From: Hyaloraphidium curvatum
Taxonomy: Eukaryota > Monoblepharomycota > Hyaloraphidiomycetes > Hyaloraphidiales > Hyaloraphidiaceae
NCBI GenBank assembly: GCA_025558095.1
Contig: JAIVFI010000015.1
Span: 186,001-250,000, forward strand
DNA length: 64,000 nucleotides
Reading direction: 5' to 3'
Shown piece after piece: positions 22,404-32,212 of the stretch (positions within the stretch are counted from its first letter, which is position 1; every line of letters begins with the position of its first letter). The notes below the pieces were generated by a model. That model saw only the letters and a list, made by a program, of their open reading frames with translations. It was not told the origin of the DNA and searched no databases. A program made the position numbers and the translations under genes.

Positions 22404-23413
22404 CTAAACGGCTTCGGTCGCCTCCGCCGGGCGAGCCGACCTCGTGCGGACCGGCCTCGCCGTCGCGCTGGCAACCTTGTCGGCGATCTCCGCGCAACGG
22501 CCCGAGATCTCGGTCTTGACCTCGGCCCAGCTCGAGGCGCCGCCGAAAGCGCGGCCAAAGAAGGTCTGCGAGGGGTTGGCGGCCTCGAGGGGGGCGATCG
22601 CGGTCAGGGCGGCTGCCGAGCACTGTGGGGAGAAAGGGTCGTAAGCGCCTCGAACGCAAGATGGAGTCGACGAGCAACGCACCTCCTCGCAGACGGTCGC
22701 GTTGAACGCGGGCGGCTGGCCCTGTCCGTCGCCGCCGGGACCGCGCCCGCCGGGCCCGCCGCGGTGCCTCCTGAACATCCTCGGCCCGCGCCCGCCGCGC
22801 CCACCGGGTCCACCGCGGCCGCCCTGGGGGCAGTAAGCCCCGGAGAGGTCCTTGGTGCATCCGAAGACGAGCTCGAGGTGGGCCTCGTCGGCGAGCTCCG
22901 AGGCGGTGAGGTTGAAGGCGGGCTGGGTGTCGTTGCGGGGGGTCACGGTGACGAGGGGCTGCAAAAGACGACCAGTCAGGTAGATGCTAAGACCGTGCAT
23001 GCACGGGAACGCACCTCAGTGCCGCAGGCGGCCTCGACGGCGGTCCAGTACGAGTCCACGGCGGACGAGCAGGCGTCGGAGCACGCGGCGTCCCTGCCCA
23101 GCGTCGAGTTGCGGTCCTCAGTGCCGTTGGTGCTCGCAGGCTTGCATGCGGCGTCGACGGCCGAGGTCGAGTTGGCCGCCGCGACGCAGCCGGCCGAGAC
23201 GGTGGAGAGGAACCGCGGCACGGGGGCGGTGAAGGGCGACCCGCGCGGGCCGGGACCGTCGGGGCGGGTGCCGTTGAAGTCGGGCCGGGTGCCGTTGCCG
23301 CCGCCGGGCGGGCCGCGATGCCGCTCGTCCAGCTGCCGCGCGGAGAGCGGGGCGGCGGAGGCGATGGCGGCGGCGAGCGCCAGGAGAAGGATGAGGAGCG
23401 CGGTGCGGGCCAT
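22404..23413 (-). CDS. Secreted Cys-rich, RGG-rich protein (paralogue 1 of 3)
   Basis: Function unknown. Exons 23413-23015, 22958-22683, 22622-22404; introns 56 and 60 nt, both phase 0; 297 aa. A clear signal peptide (LLILLLALAAAIASAAPL) is followed by a Gly/Asn/Pro stretch, a cysteine-rich helical region (ACSDACSSAVDSYW), several N-glycosylation sequons, an RGGPGGRG-type repeat around residues 185-215, and a conserved tail FFGRAFGGASSWAEV.. ending EISGRC. Close relative of the gene at 32213-33189 (even intron sequences match) and more distant relative of 35314-36314. Likely wall or extracellular matrix protein by composition; that is inference. Confidence 0.85.
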
Positions 23414-23476
23414 TGCGGTTCAGGAGGCTGCTGCTGGCTTTTTCGGTGATTGAGGGACCGCCTGGACGGCATTTGC

Positions 23477-23484
23477 TCATATAC
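23477..23484 (-). promoter_or_regulatory. TATA-like box of secreted paralogue 1
   Basis: TATATGAG on the minus strand about 65 nt upstream of the ATG at 23413. Paralogue 2 has CTATAAG at nearly the same distance from its ATG. Confidence 0.4.
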
Positions 23485-23681
23485 CGGTTTTGCTTCGATG
23501 CTTGCTGGAAAGCTTGCTGGATCGGCCCGGCGGCGGGATCCTCACTGGCTCAGCAATTGGGACCCTTCTTTCAAAACACACCTCCCCAACTCTCGCTGCG
23601 CCACAAAAGCCCACCGTACGAGCAAAAAGGAACATCCTCGAACGTTCAAGATCGTTTTCCGGGACGGATTCGTAATTTTTC

Positions 23682-24704
23682 TCACCCTGTCCGCCTACAT
23701 CGCACTTTCCGAAGCGACGTCCAAAACGCGAGCTCACCCGCCGCTTCGGGCTTCCTCCATCTGCCACCGATATACAAAAGAATGGATTTCAGATCGGGAG
23801 ATCGGAGCACCTCGAGCACGTCGGCGTATTCCGGCCCCTCCAGGGTTGGTATCGGGCTGTGAAGCGCGAGCGTCCGCAGACCCGGCGGCACCCCGGCCGC
23901 AAGCAGGGAAGTCTGCAGCCTCTCCACGTCCAGGCGCTCCAGCGCCGTCGATGCCCGGCACAGCGCCGTCCACAGCTCCCGATCGAGGGTGCCGTTCGAG
24001 AGGAGGTTCAGGTAGCGGAGCCGGACCCCGGGCAGGGCGAGGAACGGCCTTAGGTGGTCCCTGGGCACGGTGATTGAGCGCAGCTTGGCCAGCAATGTCG
24101 GGTGGCGCTCAAAGGGGATCCGCCGGGCGTAGGCGCTCCGGAAGTGGAACTCGGCGAGGCCGGGGGCGCCGGACTCCAGGTTGTTCAGCAGCTTAAAGTC
24201 GTCCGGCGTCGCGTCGTAGAGCTTCAGGCCGACGACCTCCACGGATGGGGGGAAGCACGTCGTCTCGTGGAAGAACTTGGCCGTGAGGAGGAGCTCGAGT
24301 TCCATGTGTCTGAGCGCGGGCGACGCCCGCTGGAGCGCGTGCCAGACGGCGGCCGTGAACGCGAGCGAGTTGGAGAAGAAGGAGAGCTGCTCCAAGCTGG
24401 CCACGCATCGTTGCAGCGTCGCGACCGCAGTCGGAAAGTCCTCGACGTGGAGCACGCGGACGTAGCGCAGCTTCCCCGTGTTCAGGTGGTCCTGCAGGAA
24501 GTGTTCCCAGGCCTTTGCCTTTGCCCCGACCATCCGGAGGTTCCGCAGCAGGTGCGGGAGGCCGAGGTGGAAGTACGTCCGGTTTCCGAACATGAGGCGG
24601 AGGAGCGTCCGCTGGCGCCCTCCGGCCCCCAGGATCCTCATTATCGGGACGAGCAGTTCCGGCGGAAGGGCCGGCTGGCCGTCCCCGCCGGGCGCCGTCT
24701 CCAT
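23682..24704 (-). CDS. F-box/LRR-like protein
   Basis: Probable F-box-like protein. Single exon, 340 aa, ATG at 24704. The N-terminus PALPPELLVPIMRIL resembles the start of an F-box (LPxEil..I), followed by helices (RQRTLLRLMFGNR) and a series of degenerate leucine-rich units (LRYVRVLHVEDF, LRHMELELL, LRYLNLLSNGTLD, LERLDVERLQ). That architecture is common in expanded fungal F-box families. No cysteine or transmembrane features. Identification rests on pattern only, not on a conserved motif. Confidence 0.6.
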   Translation of the reverse strand: METAPGGDGQPALPPELLVPIMRILGAGGRQRTLLRLMFGNRTYFHLGLPHLLRNLRMVGAKAKAWEHFLQDHLNTGKLRYVRVLHVEDFPTAVATLQRCVASLEQLSFFSNSLAFTAAVWHALQRASPALRHMELELLLTAKFFHETTCFPPSVEVVGLKLYDATPDDFKLLNNLESGAPGLAEFHFRSAYARRIPFERHPTLLAKLRSITVPRDHLRPFLALPGVRLRYLNLLSNGTLDRELWTALCRASTALERLDVERLQTSLLAAGVPPGLRTLALHSPIPTLEGPEYADVLEVLRSPDLKSILLYIGGRWRKPEAAGELAFWTSLRKVRCRRTG

Positions 24705-25498
24705 GGAACGCGTCGCGGGAATGCCCCCTTCCCGCTAATCCGTCCCCCGCTGCTGCGGCGTGGGTCCGAGCACCGATTCCCGAGCAGTCCCGGCCCCAGC
24801 AAACAATACCGTCGCCTCAACGAAGCGCCAAAGGGGCCGAACCTGCCCGGATGCTCGGTTGGGAGAGGGAACAGCCTGGACGGGAACGAGCTCCCCCTCG
24901 TCCATCTGCAGACTCGGCTCGTCCATGACCGGGGGCGCGGGACATAAAAGAAGTGGCTACATGGCATCCGATTCCATTGCTGCCTTTGTTCCTTCTGTTT
25001 TTTTTTGCTGGCTCTTTTGAAGTGCTGCCATAGAAGAGCTAGAAGAGTTGAACAGTGCTGCAACCCGAGGGGACGGTCTCGCCCTTGAAAGTTCATCAAC
25101 GAGCGACATGGCATCCGTGTTTCTAGTCAAGAATGTACGGGAAGGTGCTCTAGTCGTCGCCTGGGAGGCTCTGCCGAACGTTTTGGAAGTCTGTCAGTCG
25201 TCACAGTTCGCGGCTTTCGACCTCCGACTTCCGACGCATGTCTCGAGCCGTGCGTGCATCCGGCCGCGAAAAAATGTGGAAGCTGAACCATAACTCGGAA
25301 GCCCAATTCGATTCGTATGCAGCACGGGCGTTTTCCAGGGGCATCGCGCTGTGTCCTTCTTTCCTTCTGGGGAAGACACCTGGAGTCAACAGGACAGGGT
25401 CCCGCGTCCATCAGGGACCTGCCGACCACCAATCGCCCTCGCTCGAGGCCACCGCCCCAAGAACGCGCGCCCGTCCCGCTCCTCAAGATCCACAAGCC
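24705..25498. other. Intergenic region between divergent genes
   Basis: 794 bp between the divergent F-box-like and secreted Cys-rich genes. It holds a CATAAAAG sequence near 24943 and a T-run near 24998-25006. No open frame here looks protein-coding. Confidence 0.4.
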
Positions 25499-26606
25499 AT
25501 GACGCGCCGCGGCCTCGCGGCGCTCGCCGTCGCCCTCGCCGTCCTCGTCCTGAGCGCCACCTGTGCGGTCTCCGCCGCGCCGGCCGTCTCCGTCAACGGC
25601 GTCCCCGACGACGCAAGCTCGAGCGCCGACGGCACCAAGCACGATCTCGACAAGCGCCAGTGGACCGGCTTCGGCGGCGTGCAGCGCTGCATCCAGAGCT
25701 GCTCCGACGGCGGCTCCTACTTCATCGGCATGATGAACCCGAGCACGTCCGCCGTCTACTGCGCCGGCTCGCAGGGCGCGTGCGCGTGGTATTCCGACGC
25801 GAGCTGCTCGGTCCCGAAGCCGCTCTCCGTGAGCCCGTACGGAGACCCCGTGCCCTGCCCCAGTGCGTGGCGCCTGCCCGGCAATCATCCGCCCGATCTC
25901 ACCGCGACGATCCCGCAGTGTACCCATCCGGAGGCTGGTGCAAGGCCGCCGTCGACGTCCTGCGCAACGGCGCCCCGCTCCCGTCCTGCGGCGGCGGCGG
26001 CGGAGGGGGCGGCGGCGCCTGCTCCGCCAACTGCCCCTGCACGCCCGTCAGCTACCCGCACCTGGGGGTCGACATGGCGCCCTACTACTCGTGCGTCGCG
26101 CCCACCAACGGACCGAGCTACCCCGGCGGGCCGTGGTTCTGCCTGCAGGATGCGTCGGGGAAGGACTCGTGGGTGCCCGTGAAGAAGACCGGGGTGGGTC
26201 GTCCGCGCTGCGTTCTGCTCTCCGGTTGCTTATCGTCCGCTGACCCCGTGCGTTTGCCGTGCAGGCCGGCCAGATCGGTTGCATGAGCACCAACTCCTGG
26301 GACTGTGGGACGGCTCCTACGACGGCATTTCATCCTCCTGACTACCGTTTTCCGCGCGACAGGCATCTGGACCCCGCGCGACTGCTGCCTCAGGCTCGCG
26401 GCCACCGGCACCGACCGCTCCCCGTACTTCGAGGTCGGTCTCGGCGAACTCGGTTCCGATGCCGCATGCTAATCTCTCGCGTGCAGTGTGGTCCTCTTCA
26501 TTACCAGCTGTGGAAAACTTCGGGCTACTCGGACGCCTCGCACTGGTGCTACAGGGGCTGGCAGCTCGTCAACCCGGGCGTGCCGGTTCCCAACCTCGGG
26601 TGCTAG
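25499..26606 (+). CDS. Secreted Cys-rich protein with CMS/ECGP module
   Basis: Function unknown. Exons 25499-25862, 25919-26193, 26265-26304, 26363-26433, 26487-26606; introns 56, 71, 58, 53 nt; 289 aa. Signal peptide (LAALAVALAVLVLSATCAVS), then a probable Kex2 site in HDLDKRQW. A first Cys-rich domain runs from about residue 60 to 130, followed by a Gly9 linker. The second domain contains CVAPTNGP, PWFC, GCMSTNSWDC, RDCC, LAATGT, YFECGPLH and SHWC. The second domain matches the N-terminal module of the secreted serine hydrolase at 60877-62397 almost cysteine for cysteine. The third splice (donor after GACT at 26304) was chosen because it restores SWDCIWTPRDCC. Confidence 0.82.
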
Positions 26607-27511
26607 TCGGCTCGCCGCAAACCAAGCCAAGCATTTCGCATTCAACTGTCAACGACGTAGTCTTTGCCTCTTCCTTCTTCTTTCTTCTTTGTCCAAGAAC
26701 TTCTGGCCTTTGTCGCAACTAAAGCTTATGTGTTTAGTCTTTGGGGAGACGTCGCTTTCCGGCCCGCCGGGTCTTGTACTGTCCTTCAAATCAACGGGGT
26801 TTCGCTTTCGTCTAACCGCGAACGTCTTCGTCGTCCTCGCGGGCGCCGGCGGCGGCGCGATGGCTGCGGACCGGGCCGGTGTGGCCGGGCGGAATAAGCG
26901 GGGGCCGGGCATCCTTCTATCCGGTCCCAACTCAACGAATCACCGATACTGCTCGTCCCGCCGTTCCAAGATGGAATCCAGGGAGGTGGTGCGTGCGGCC
27001 TCGGAGCCGAGTGCGGCGCCGGAGGGGAGGTTCCGAGGAAGGACCGATGGTCCCCCGGGGCGGGCGGTGCTGGATCCCAGTGTCCCCAGATTGCCGAATC
27101 GGTCAAACCCTCCCAGGCCCCGCCGGTCCCCTCGAAATCCGGCAATCGAAGCCGGGCGGTTGAAGAGGTGCCAGTCGCGGCGGAAAGCGGACGGACGGGC
27201 CGTGCGGAGGCACGGCGGGATTTTCGCAGGGCGCGGGGGGGATCTTTCGCCTGCTGGGGGACCGGCACCGACCGAAACCGGGCCTCGCCGGGGCCGCCGG
27301 AATTACAGGCCTTGGAACAAGCACCTGAAAGACACCGGCGCCGGCATCGCGTGCCTGCCAATCTAGGTTTGTGCCGTCCCCGTTTTGGGATGCGCGCCTG
27401 ACGACCGACCCAGTTCACCCTCCTCGAGGACCCACGGACAGCATCGGCGGGCGCATCGCGGGTCGGGCGCCTCCAGCCGTTGCCGCCGCGAGCGGCCGAC
27501 GCCGGGGGCCG
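26607..27511. other. Intergenic, upstream of ankyrin gene
   Basis: 905 bp. The first ~200 bp are pyrimidine-rich and less GC-rich (TTCTTCTTTCTTCTT), the rest very GC-rich. Long open frames on both strands are composition artefacts. No element recognised. Confidence 0.4.
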
Positions 27512-30500
27512 ATGGCGGCCGCGATGGAGCCGCCGGGGCCGGCAAGACGGCGCATCTTCGCGGCGCCCGCGGGGATCGGCCCGTCGGGGTCGGGGAGCGG
27601 GACGGGCGCGCCGCCGTCGCCGGTCATCGTGGTGCCGCCGGCAAACGCGCTGGGCGCGCGGGCGAGGCGGCGGAGGCCGGCCGACGAGGACGACGACGAC
27701 ATCACCGATGAGGAGCCGATCCGCACGGCCGGCAGCCGGGGCGCAAGTAGGGCCGCCTCGCCGGAGATGCTGCCGACGCCGCCCGCCACGCCGGGCAGCG
27801 GGGCCGCCGCGGGGGGGCTGTCGCGGGGGCGGCCGGCAGCCTCCCCAGCCCCGGGCGCCACGCCGTCGGTGCCACGGGGGCCCGCCGCGGCTGCGCCCAC
27901 CGACACCGCCACGGCAAAGGGGCTGCTGCCGCGCGTGCTCTCGCTGGCCGCGTCGCCGCACGGCCTGCCCGGCCTGCAGGCGCTGCTCCAGACCGTGTCG
28001 GGCGCCTCGCTCTTCACCCTCAGGAACAACGCGCTGTTCGCCGCCGCCGGCTCGGACCGCGTGGCCACGCTGCGCTTCCTGCTGCGCGACGGCGCCCAGC
28101 TCGACTACCTCGAGCCGTCGAAACACCGCACCGCGCTGCACGAGGCCTGCTCCCGCGGCGCCGCCCGCGCAGCCAGCGTGCTGCTCAAGGCCGACCGCGG
28201 CCGCATCAGGAAACCCCGCCGCCCCGCAGCAAATCCCGCCGCCGCCGCCGCCGCCACCCCCGTGCGCCGCCGCGGCGCGTGGCTCGCCGCCTCCTCGGCC
28301 CCGCCGGACGCCTCCCCTCCCCCCGTCGCACCGCCGCCTGCCTTCCCCGCCATCGACCCCTCCGTCCCCGACGACGACGACGAGCTCTCGGACGCGGCGG
28401 GCTACGAGGAGCACGACTTCCGCCCCACCCGCTCCTCCCGCGCCGGCCGCGCCGGCGCGCGGCACCGCACCCTCGCCGAGCTGCGCGACGACAGGGGCGA
28501 CACCCCCGCGCACGTCCTCCTCCGCGACGCGCTCGCGCACCGCTCGCCCGGCGCCTCGTCGTCCTCGCGGGTGCCCGCGGCGGCGGACACGCACGCGCGG
28601 GACTACGTCCGCTGCCTGCGGTACCTGTGCCGCGAGCCGGAAAAGGCGTGGCTGGCGCTGCGGAACGACGAGGGGGACACGCCGCTGCACGTCGCGGCGA
28701 GGGTGGGGGGGGCGGTGTTTGTGGACATGCTGGTCAGGGCCGGGGCAGAGTGGCTGGGGATGGACGAGGGGAGGGGGACCGACAGGGCCGTCGGGGCCTC
28801 CCATCACGATGAGGGAAGTGCCGTTGGGAAGGTCAAAGCGGGCGAGGAGAAGGGAGAGGCGGCGGGAAGCTCTGCGAAGTACGCCGTCCCCGGCTCTACC
28901 CCCGATCAACGTCTGATCCCCACCCCCTCTAGCCACCTCGACCTCCCCCCCTCCCTCGCCCACACCCTCGAATCCATCCTCTCCCGCCCCACCCCCCGCC
29001 CCGACGCCACCCCCCCCTGGCTAGTCGCCAACAACCGCGGCCGCCTCCCCATCCACTCTGCCCTCTCGGTCCCCGACCCTCCCCCCGCCCCCGCGCTCGC
29101 CACCTCCGCGGGGCCCGTGGCCACGCACCACCAATCCTACATCCACCGCCCCCTGCCCATCACCCTCCTCCGCCTGCTGCTGTCGCGCCACCCCGCGGAG
29201 CAGCTCGCCAGCGCCGTCGCCCCAACCTCGGGCTCCCCTGCCGCCCAGCGCGCGGCCAACCCCGCCACCCAGCCCCTCGGCCTCGCGTGCGCGAGGATCA
29301 GGGCGGACGGGTACTGGGACGAGAACTCGGTCGCGTGCGTGCGGCTCTTCCTCTCCCTCGGCGCGCGCATCCGCGATCCCGTCGGGCTGATGGTCTGCCG
29401 CGAGCTGCTGGACCTCGAGTGGGCCGATCCCCTCGCCAAGGAGCAGGTGGGGGAGGCGGTGAGGGAGCACGGGGAGTGGAAGCTCGCGGTGCGGGCGGAG
29501 CGGCGGCTCGCCGCGAGGGAGAGGGATGCCGAAGGGGGGCCGAGGAGGAAGGCGAGCGGGCTCGCGTTGGGGAGCGCCGAGGGGGAGGGGGGGAAGCATG
29601 GGGTGCTGAGGCGGAAGGCGAGCAACCTTGCGGTGGGGGGGCTGCCGTATGCGAGGAGGCGGGGGAGGGGGGAGGACGGGGAGGACAGTGCCGGGGCGGC
29701 GGGACCGTCCGCGGCGGCGGTGGAGGAAGGAAAGGGCGGGTGGGGGGACGCGGAGGGGAAGGAGGTTGCCCCCGGGATGGAGATCCTGGGGACGGGCGAG
29801 TTTGCGGCGGAGGGGGGCAGGCCCGCGGACGGGGCGGCGCGGGCGCGGGCCGGTGGGGCGGACGGCGGGGAGGCGGCGGCGCATATCGCCGTCGTCGCCG
29901 CCGGGCCGGATGCTCGGGAGGCTGCTGGGGAGGCCGCGGAGCGTTCGGCGGGGGATGCTTCGGGCGCGGTCGCGGGCGATCGCGCTCGGGATGCCGAGAT
30001 CAAGGTCGAGCAGGCCGTTCCCTGCTTGGAAGAGATAAAGGGAGCAGATGGAGAACCTGCGAGGTGGGCAGCTCGGTTCGTTCAGCTGGATGACCGAACA
30101 GCCATTGACGACTGCCCACTACTTGACAGCCTGGTCGGCCAGGAATCGGTGCTCCAGGTGGTGACCGGCGGAGCCCCGACGGCCGGCACCGTCGGGGTTG
30201 GTATTGCTGCAAGGGGACCCGACGACGCGGGGACCGTCCAGGAGGCGGCCGCCGAGCAAGTGATGGCGCCGACCCCGCCCAATACCCCCGACGCCGTGCC
30301 GCGCACCCCGTTGCGCTCGCCGGCGTCGCCGAACGGCTCGCCGACCTCGTACTTCCCCGCCGTTGGCGACGTGCCGGGCACGAACGGGCCCGCCACGCTC
30401 GACATCGCCGCCGCGGGGCCGAGGCCGAGGCGCACGCCGTCAACCTCGGCGTCGATCGCCTCCGACAATTCCGAGGCGATCAAGCGGCGCAAGGTGCCCC

Positions 30501-30844
30501 CGCAAAAGGCCGAGTCGCCCCGTGCCGAGGCCCCCGCACCCCTCCCGCTGCCCGTCCCGGCGGCGGTCCAGGCTGCGACCGTCGGCACCGTATCCACCCC
30601 CGCCGAGGCGTTCGCCGCCGCCCCCATGACCCTCTCCGAGGCGCTCGCCGCGACCGCGAGGATGGCACCGGCGCCGGCCGCCCCCGCCCCCTTGCGGTCC
30701 GGCACGGGCGGGAGCTCCATCGCGGGCTCCTTCAAGAAGATGTTCTCCAAGGACAGGGACGGGGCCGCGCAGGCGCAGCCCCTTTCGCCGGGCAAGGTGC
30801 AGAACCTGATCAAGAAGTTTGGAGGGGCCCAAGCGGCCTCGTGA
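27512..30844 (+). CDS. Ankyrin-repeat protein with long disordered regions
   Basis: Single open frame, 1110 aa from the first ATG (27512); the frame extends upstream only through a GTG. Residues ~165-230 hold ankyrin repeats (NNALFAAAGSDRVATLRFLL, HRTALHEACSRGAARAASVL). Further repeats follow an insertion: RGDTPAHVLL, GDTPLHVAARVGGAVFVDML and GRLPIHSAL. The C-terminal ~450 residues are low-complexity Ala/Gly/Glu/Pro sequence. A conserved-looking end (FKKMFSKDR, NLIKKFGG) has two amphipathic basic stretches. KRRKVPPQK could be a nuclear signal. A regulatory scaffold (for example Mbp1/Swi6-like) is possible but no KilA-N domain is present, so I do not assign it. A hidden intron without a stop cannot be excluded. 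Confidence 0.75.
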   Translation: MAAAMEPPGPARRRIFAAPAGIGPSGSGSGTGAPPSPVIVVPPANALGARARRRRPADEDDDDITDEEPIRTAGSRGASRAASPEMLPTPPATPGSGAAAGGLSRGRPAASPAPGATPSVPRGPAAAAPTDTATAKGLLPRVLSLAASPHGLPGLQALLQTVSGASLFTLRNNALFAAAGSDRVATLRFLLRDGAQLDYLEPSKHRTALHEACSRGAARAASVLLKADRGRIRKPRRPAANPAAAAAATPVRRRGAWLAASSAPPDASPPPVAPPPAFPAIDPSVPDDDDELSDAAGYEEHDFRPTRSSRAGRAGARHRTLAELRDDRGDTPAHVLLRDALAHRSPGASSSSRVPAAADTHARDYVRCLRYLCREPEKAWLALRNDEGDTPLHVAARVGGAVFVDMLVRAGAEWLGMDEGRGTDRAVGASHHDEGSAVGKVKAGEEKGEAAGSSAKYAVPGSTPDQRLIPTPSSHLDLPPSLAHTLESILSRPTPRPDATPPWLVANNRGRLPIHSALSVPDPPPAPALATSAGPVATHHQSYIHRPLPITLLRLLLSRHPAEQLASAVAPTSGSPAAQRAANPATQPLGLACARIRADGYWDENSVACVRLFLSLGARIRDPVGLMVCRELLDLEWADPLAKEQVGEAVREHGEWKLAVRAERRLAARERDAEGGPRRKASGLALGSAEGEGGKHGVLRRKASNLAVGGLPYARRRGRGEDGEDSAGAAGPSAAAVEEGKGGWGDAEGKEVAPGMEILGTGEFAAEGGRPADGAARARAGGADGGEAAAHIAVVAAGPDAREAAGEAAERSAGDASGAVAGDRARDAEIKVEQAVPCLEEIKGADGEPARWAARFVQLDDRTAIDDCPLLDSLVGQESVLQVVTGGAPTAGTVGVGIAARGPDDAGTVQEAAAEQVMAPTPPNTPDAVPRTPLRSPASPNGSPTSYFPAVGDVPGTNGPATLDIAAAGPRPRRTPSTSASIASDNSEAIKRRKVPPQKAESPRAEAPAPLPLPVPAAVQAATVGTVSTPAEAFAAAPMTLSEALAATARMAPAPAAPAPLRSGTGGSSIAGSFKKMFSKDRDGAAQAQPLSPGKVQNLIKKFGGAQAAS

Positions 30845-31018
30845 CGAGTCTGCAGAGCGGGGATCGGGGGCGTAGTGGGTGCTTAGTAGCTATGGGGAGC
30901 GGTGGGATCGGGCGCTGCTGTCTTCTGGCTGTTTTTGGCCATACCTCTCCTTATAGATCGGCTCTATTGCAATCGTTGGCGGAGCCCAACACGACGCCCG
31001 CAGCTGGGTCGATCCCGG

Positions 31019-31876
31019 CTACAGCCTGGCTTTCAGGGGCACCTCCCCCTCCAGCACCGCCCTCAGCTCCGCGGCCGTCGGCAGCGTTCCCCTGGATTCA
31101 GCCGTGGGCCGCGCGGGGACGAGGAGCCTCGCGATTGCCGCGCGGGCCGCGCTCTCCGCGTCCTGCCCCCCGGTATCCCCAATTGCAGGCCCCGCCTCGC
31201 TGCCCGCAACCGCCGCGGCCACCCTCGCCGCCATGTTCAGGAAATCCGCCACGTCCGCCGCCCCCACCTTCTCCCCGGCCTCCACGATCCTCCCCTCCCC
31301 CAGATCAGCGAGTCGCGCCTCCTCCACCTCCCCGTCGAGGCGGCCAACGAGCAGCACGTTCCTCGCATGTACGTCCCCGTGCTCCGCCCGCCGCGAATGG
31401 AGGTGCTCCAGCGCCTCCAGCACCGCGGCGAGCCAGTCCCTCGCGTCGGCCCACCGCACGTCCGGCAGCGCGTCGTTCAACGTCCGCACGCGCTCGCCGA
31501 GCCATTCCATGCCAAGAAAATAGAACCTTGGGTCCTCCCACTGCGCTCCGGGGAGGTAGCGCCGCAGCCGTTTCGCGCCGGGGCCCGAGGCGGGGTCCGA
31601 CAGGACTGGCGCGTAGTCCATTTCGAAGCTCTGTCCGCCGTCCACCGCGTCCCTCGGCAGCACCTTGACCGCCATCCTCTCCCACTTGTCCTCCGAGGAT
31701 GGCAGCCGGACGGCTTCAAAGAGGTCCCCGAAAGTGCCCGCACCGAGGAACCGGCCGACGCGGTAGTTCGCCGCGAGCGCGGGGGGCAGCGGGTGCGCGC
31801 CGGTGCGGAGGCGCTGCAGGGCGAGCGCGGCGGAGTCGTGGCCGAAGGACGCGAGGCGCCGGAGTGGGAGGCGCAT
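31019..31876 (-). CDS. Protein-kinase-like protein, small, divergent catalytic motifs
   Basis: Single exon, 285 aa, ATG at 31876 (a GTG lies one codon upstream). N-lobe features are good: glycine loop VGRFLGAGTFGDLFEAV and lysine MAVKVLP. The catalytic loop reads HGDVHARNVLL, so HRD is replaced by HGD but Asp and Asn are kept. The metal-binding DFG is DLG (LADLGEG). After this the C-lobe is very short and lacks an obvious APE motif and activation segment. It could be an unusual small kinase of the fungal PK-like group or a pseudokinase. Convergent with the ankyrin gene, divergent from secreted paralogue 2. Confidence 0.7.
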   Translation of the reverse strand: MRLPLRRLASFGHDSAALALQRLRTGAHPLPPALAANYRVGRFLGAGTFGDLFEAVRLPSSEDKWERMAVKVLPRDAVDGGQSFEMDYAPVLSDPASGPGAKRLRRYLPGAQWEDPRFYFLGMEWLGERVRTLNDALPDVRWADARDWLAAVLEALEHLHSRRAEHGDVHARNVLLVGRLDGEVEEARLADLGEGRIVEAGEKVGAADVADFLNMAARVAAAVAGSEAGPAIGDTGGQDAESAARAAIARLLVPARPTAESRGTLPTAAELRAVLEGEVPLKARL

Positions 31877-32212
31877 CACGGGGGGGGCGGGAGAGGGGTA
31901 GGAACGCCCGTGATGCCCGGCGCCTCCGAGCGCAGACTCCGACCGGCTCGCGAATGGAAGGTATCAGTGCATAGGAAGCGCACCGGAACGCGGCTGACAA
32001 TGCATCTATTGGCCCGATGCAAGTTCCCGGCGGGATTCGGCGCGATTCGCCACTCCTGTAGGGACGTCGCTGACGTGCTGAGGCGCGATCGTCCACAGCC
32101 GGAAGGACCCCCGGGAAGCAAACGCCCCAGCAGACATCAGCAATCCCGCTATAAGAACACGGTACGCACAGCCGGTCCTCCATCAACCAGAACAAGTATT
32201 CAACGAACAGCA
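31877..32212. promoter_or_regulatory. Divergent promoter region with TATA-like box at 32150-32155
   Basis: 336 bp between the kinase-like gene (minus) and secreted paralogue 2 (plus). CTATAAG (TATAAG at 32150-32155) lies 63 nt before the paralogue 2 ATG, matching the spacing seen for paralogue 1. Confidence 0.45.

Noticed and set aside
26786-28963. 725-codon open frame on the minus strand overlapping the ankyrin gene
   Set aside because: It is antisense to a recognisable ankyrin protein, consists of Arg/Gly/Ala/Pro low complexity, and is explained by extreme GC suppressing stop codons.
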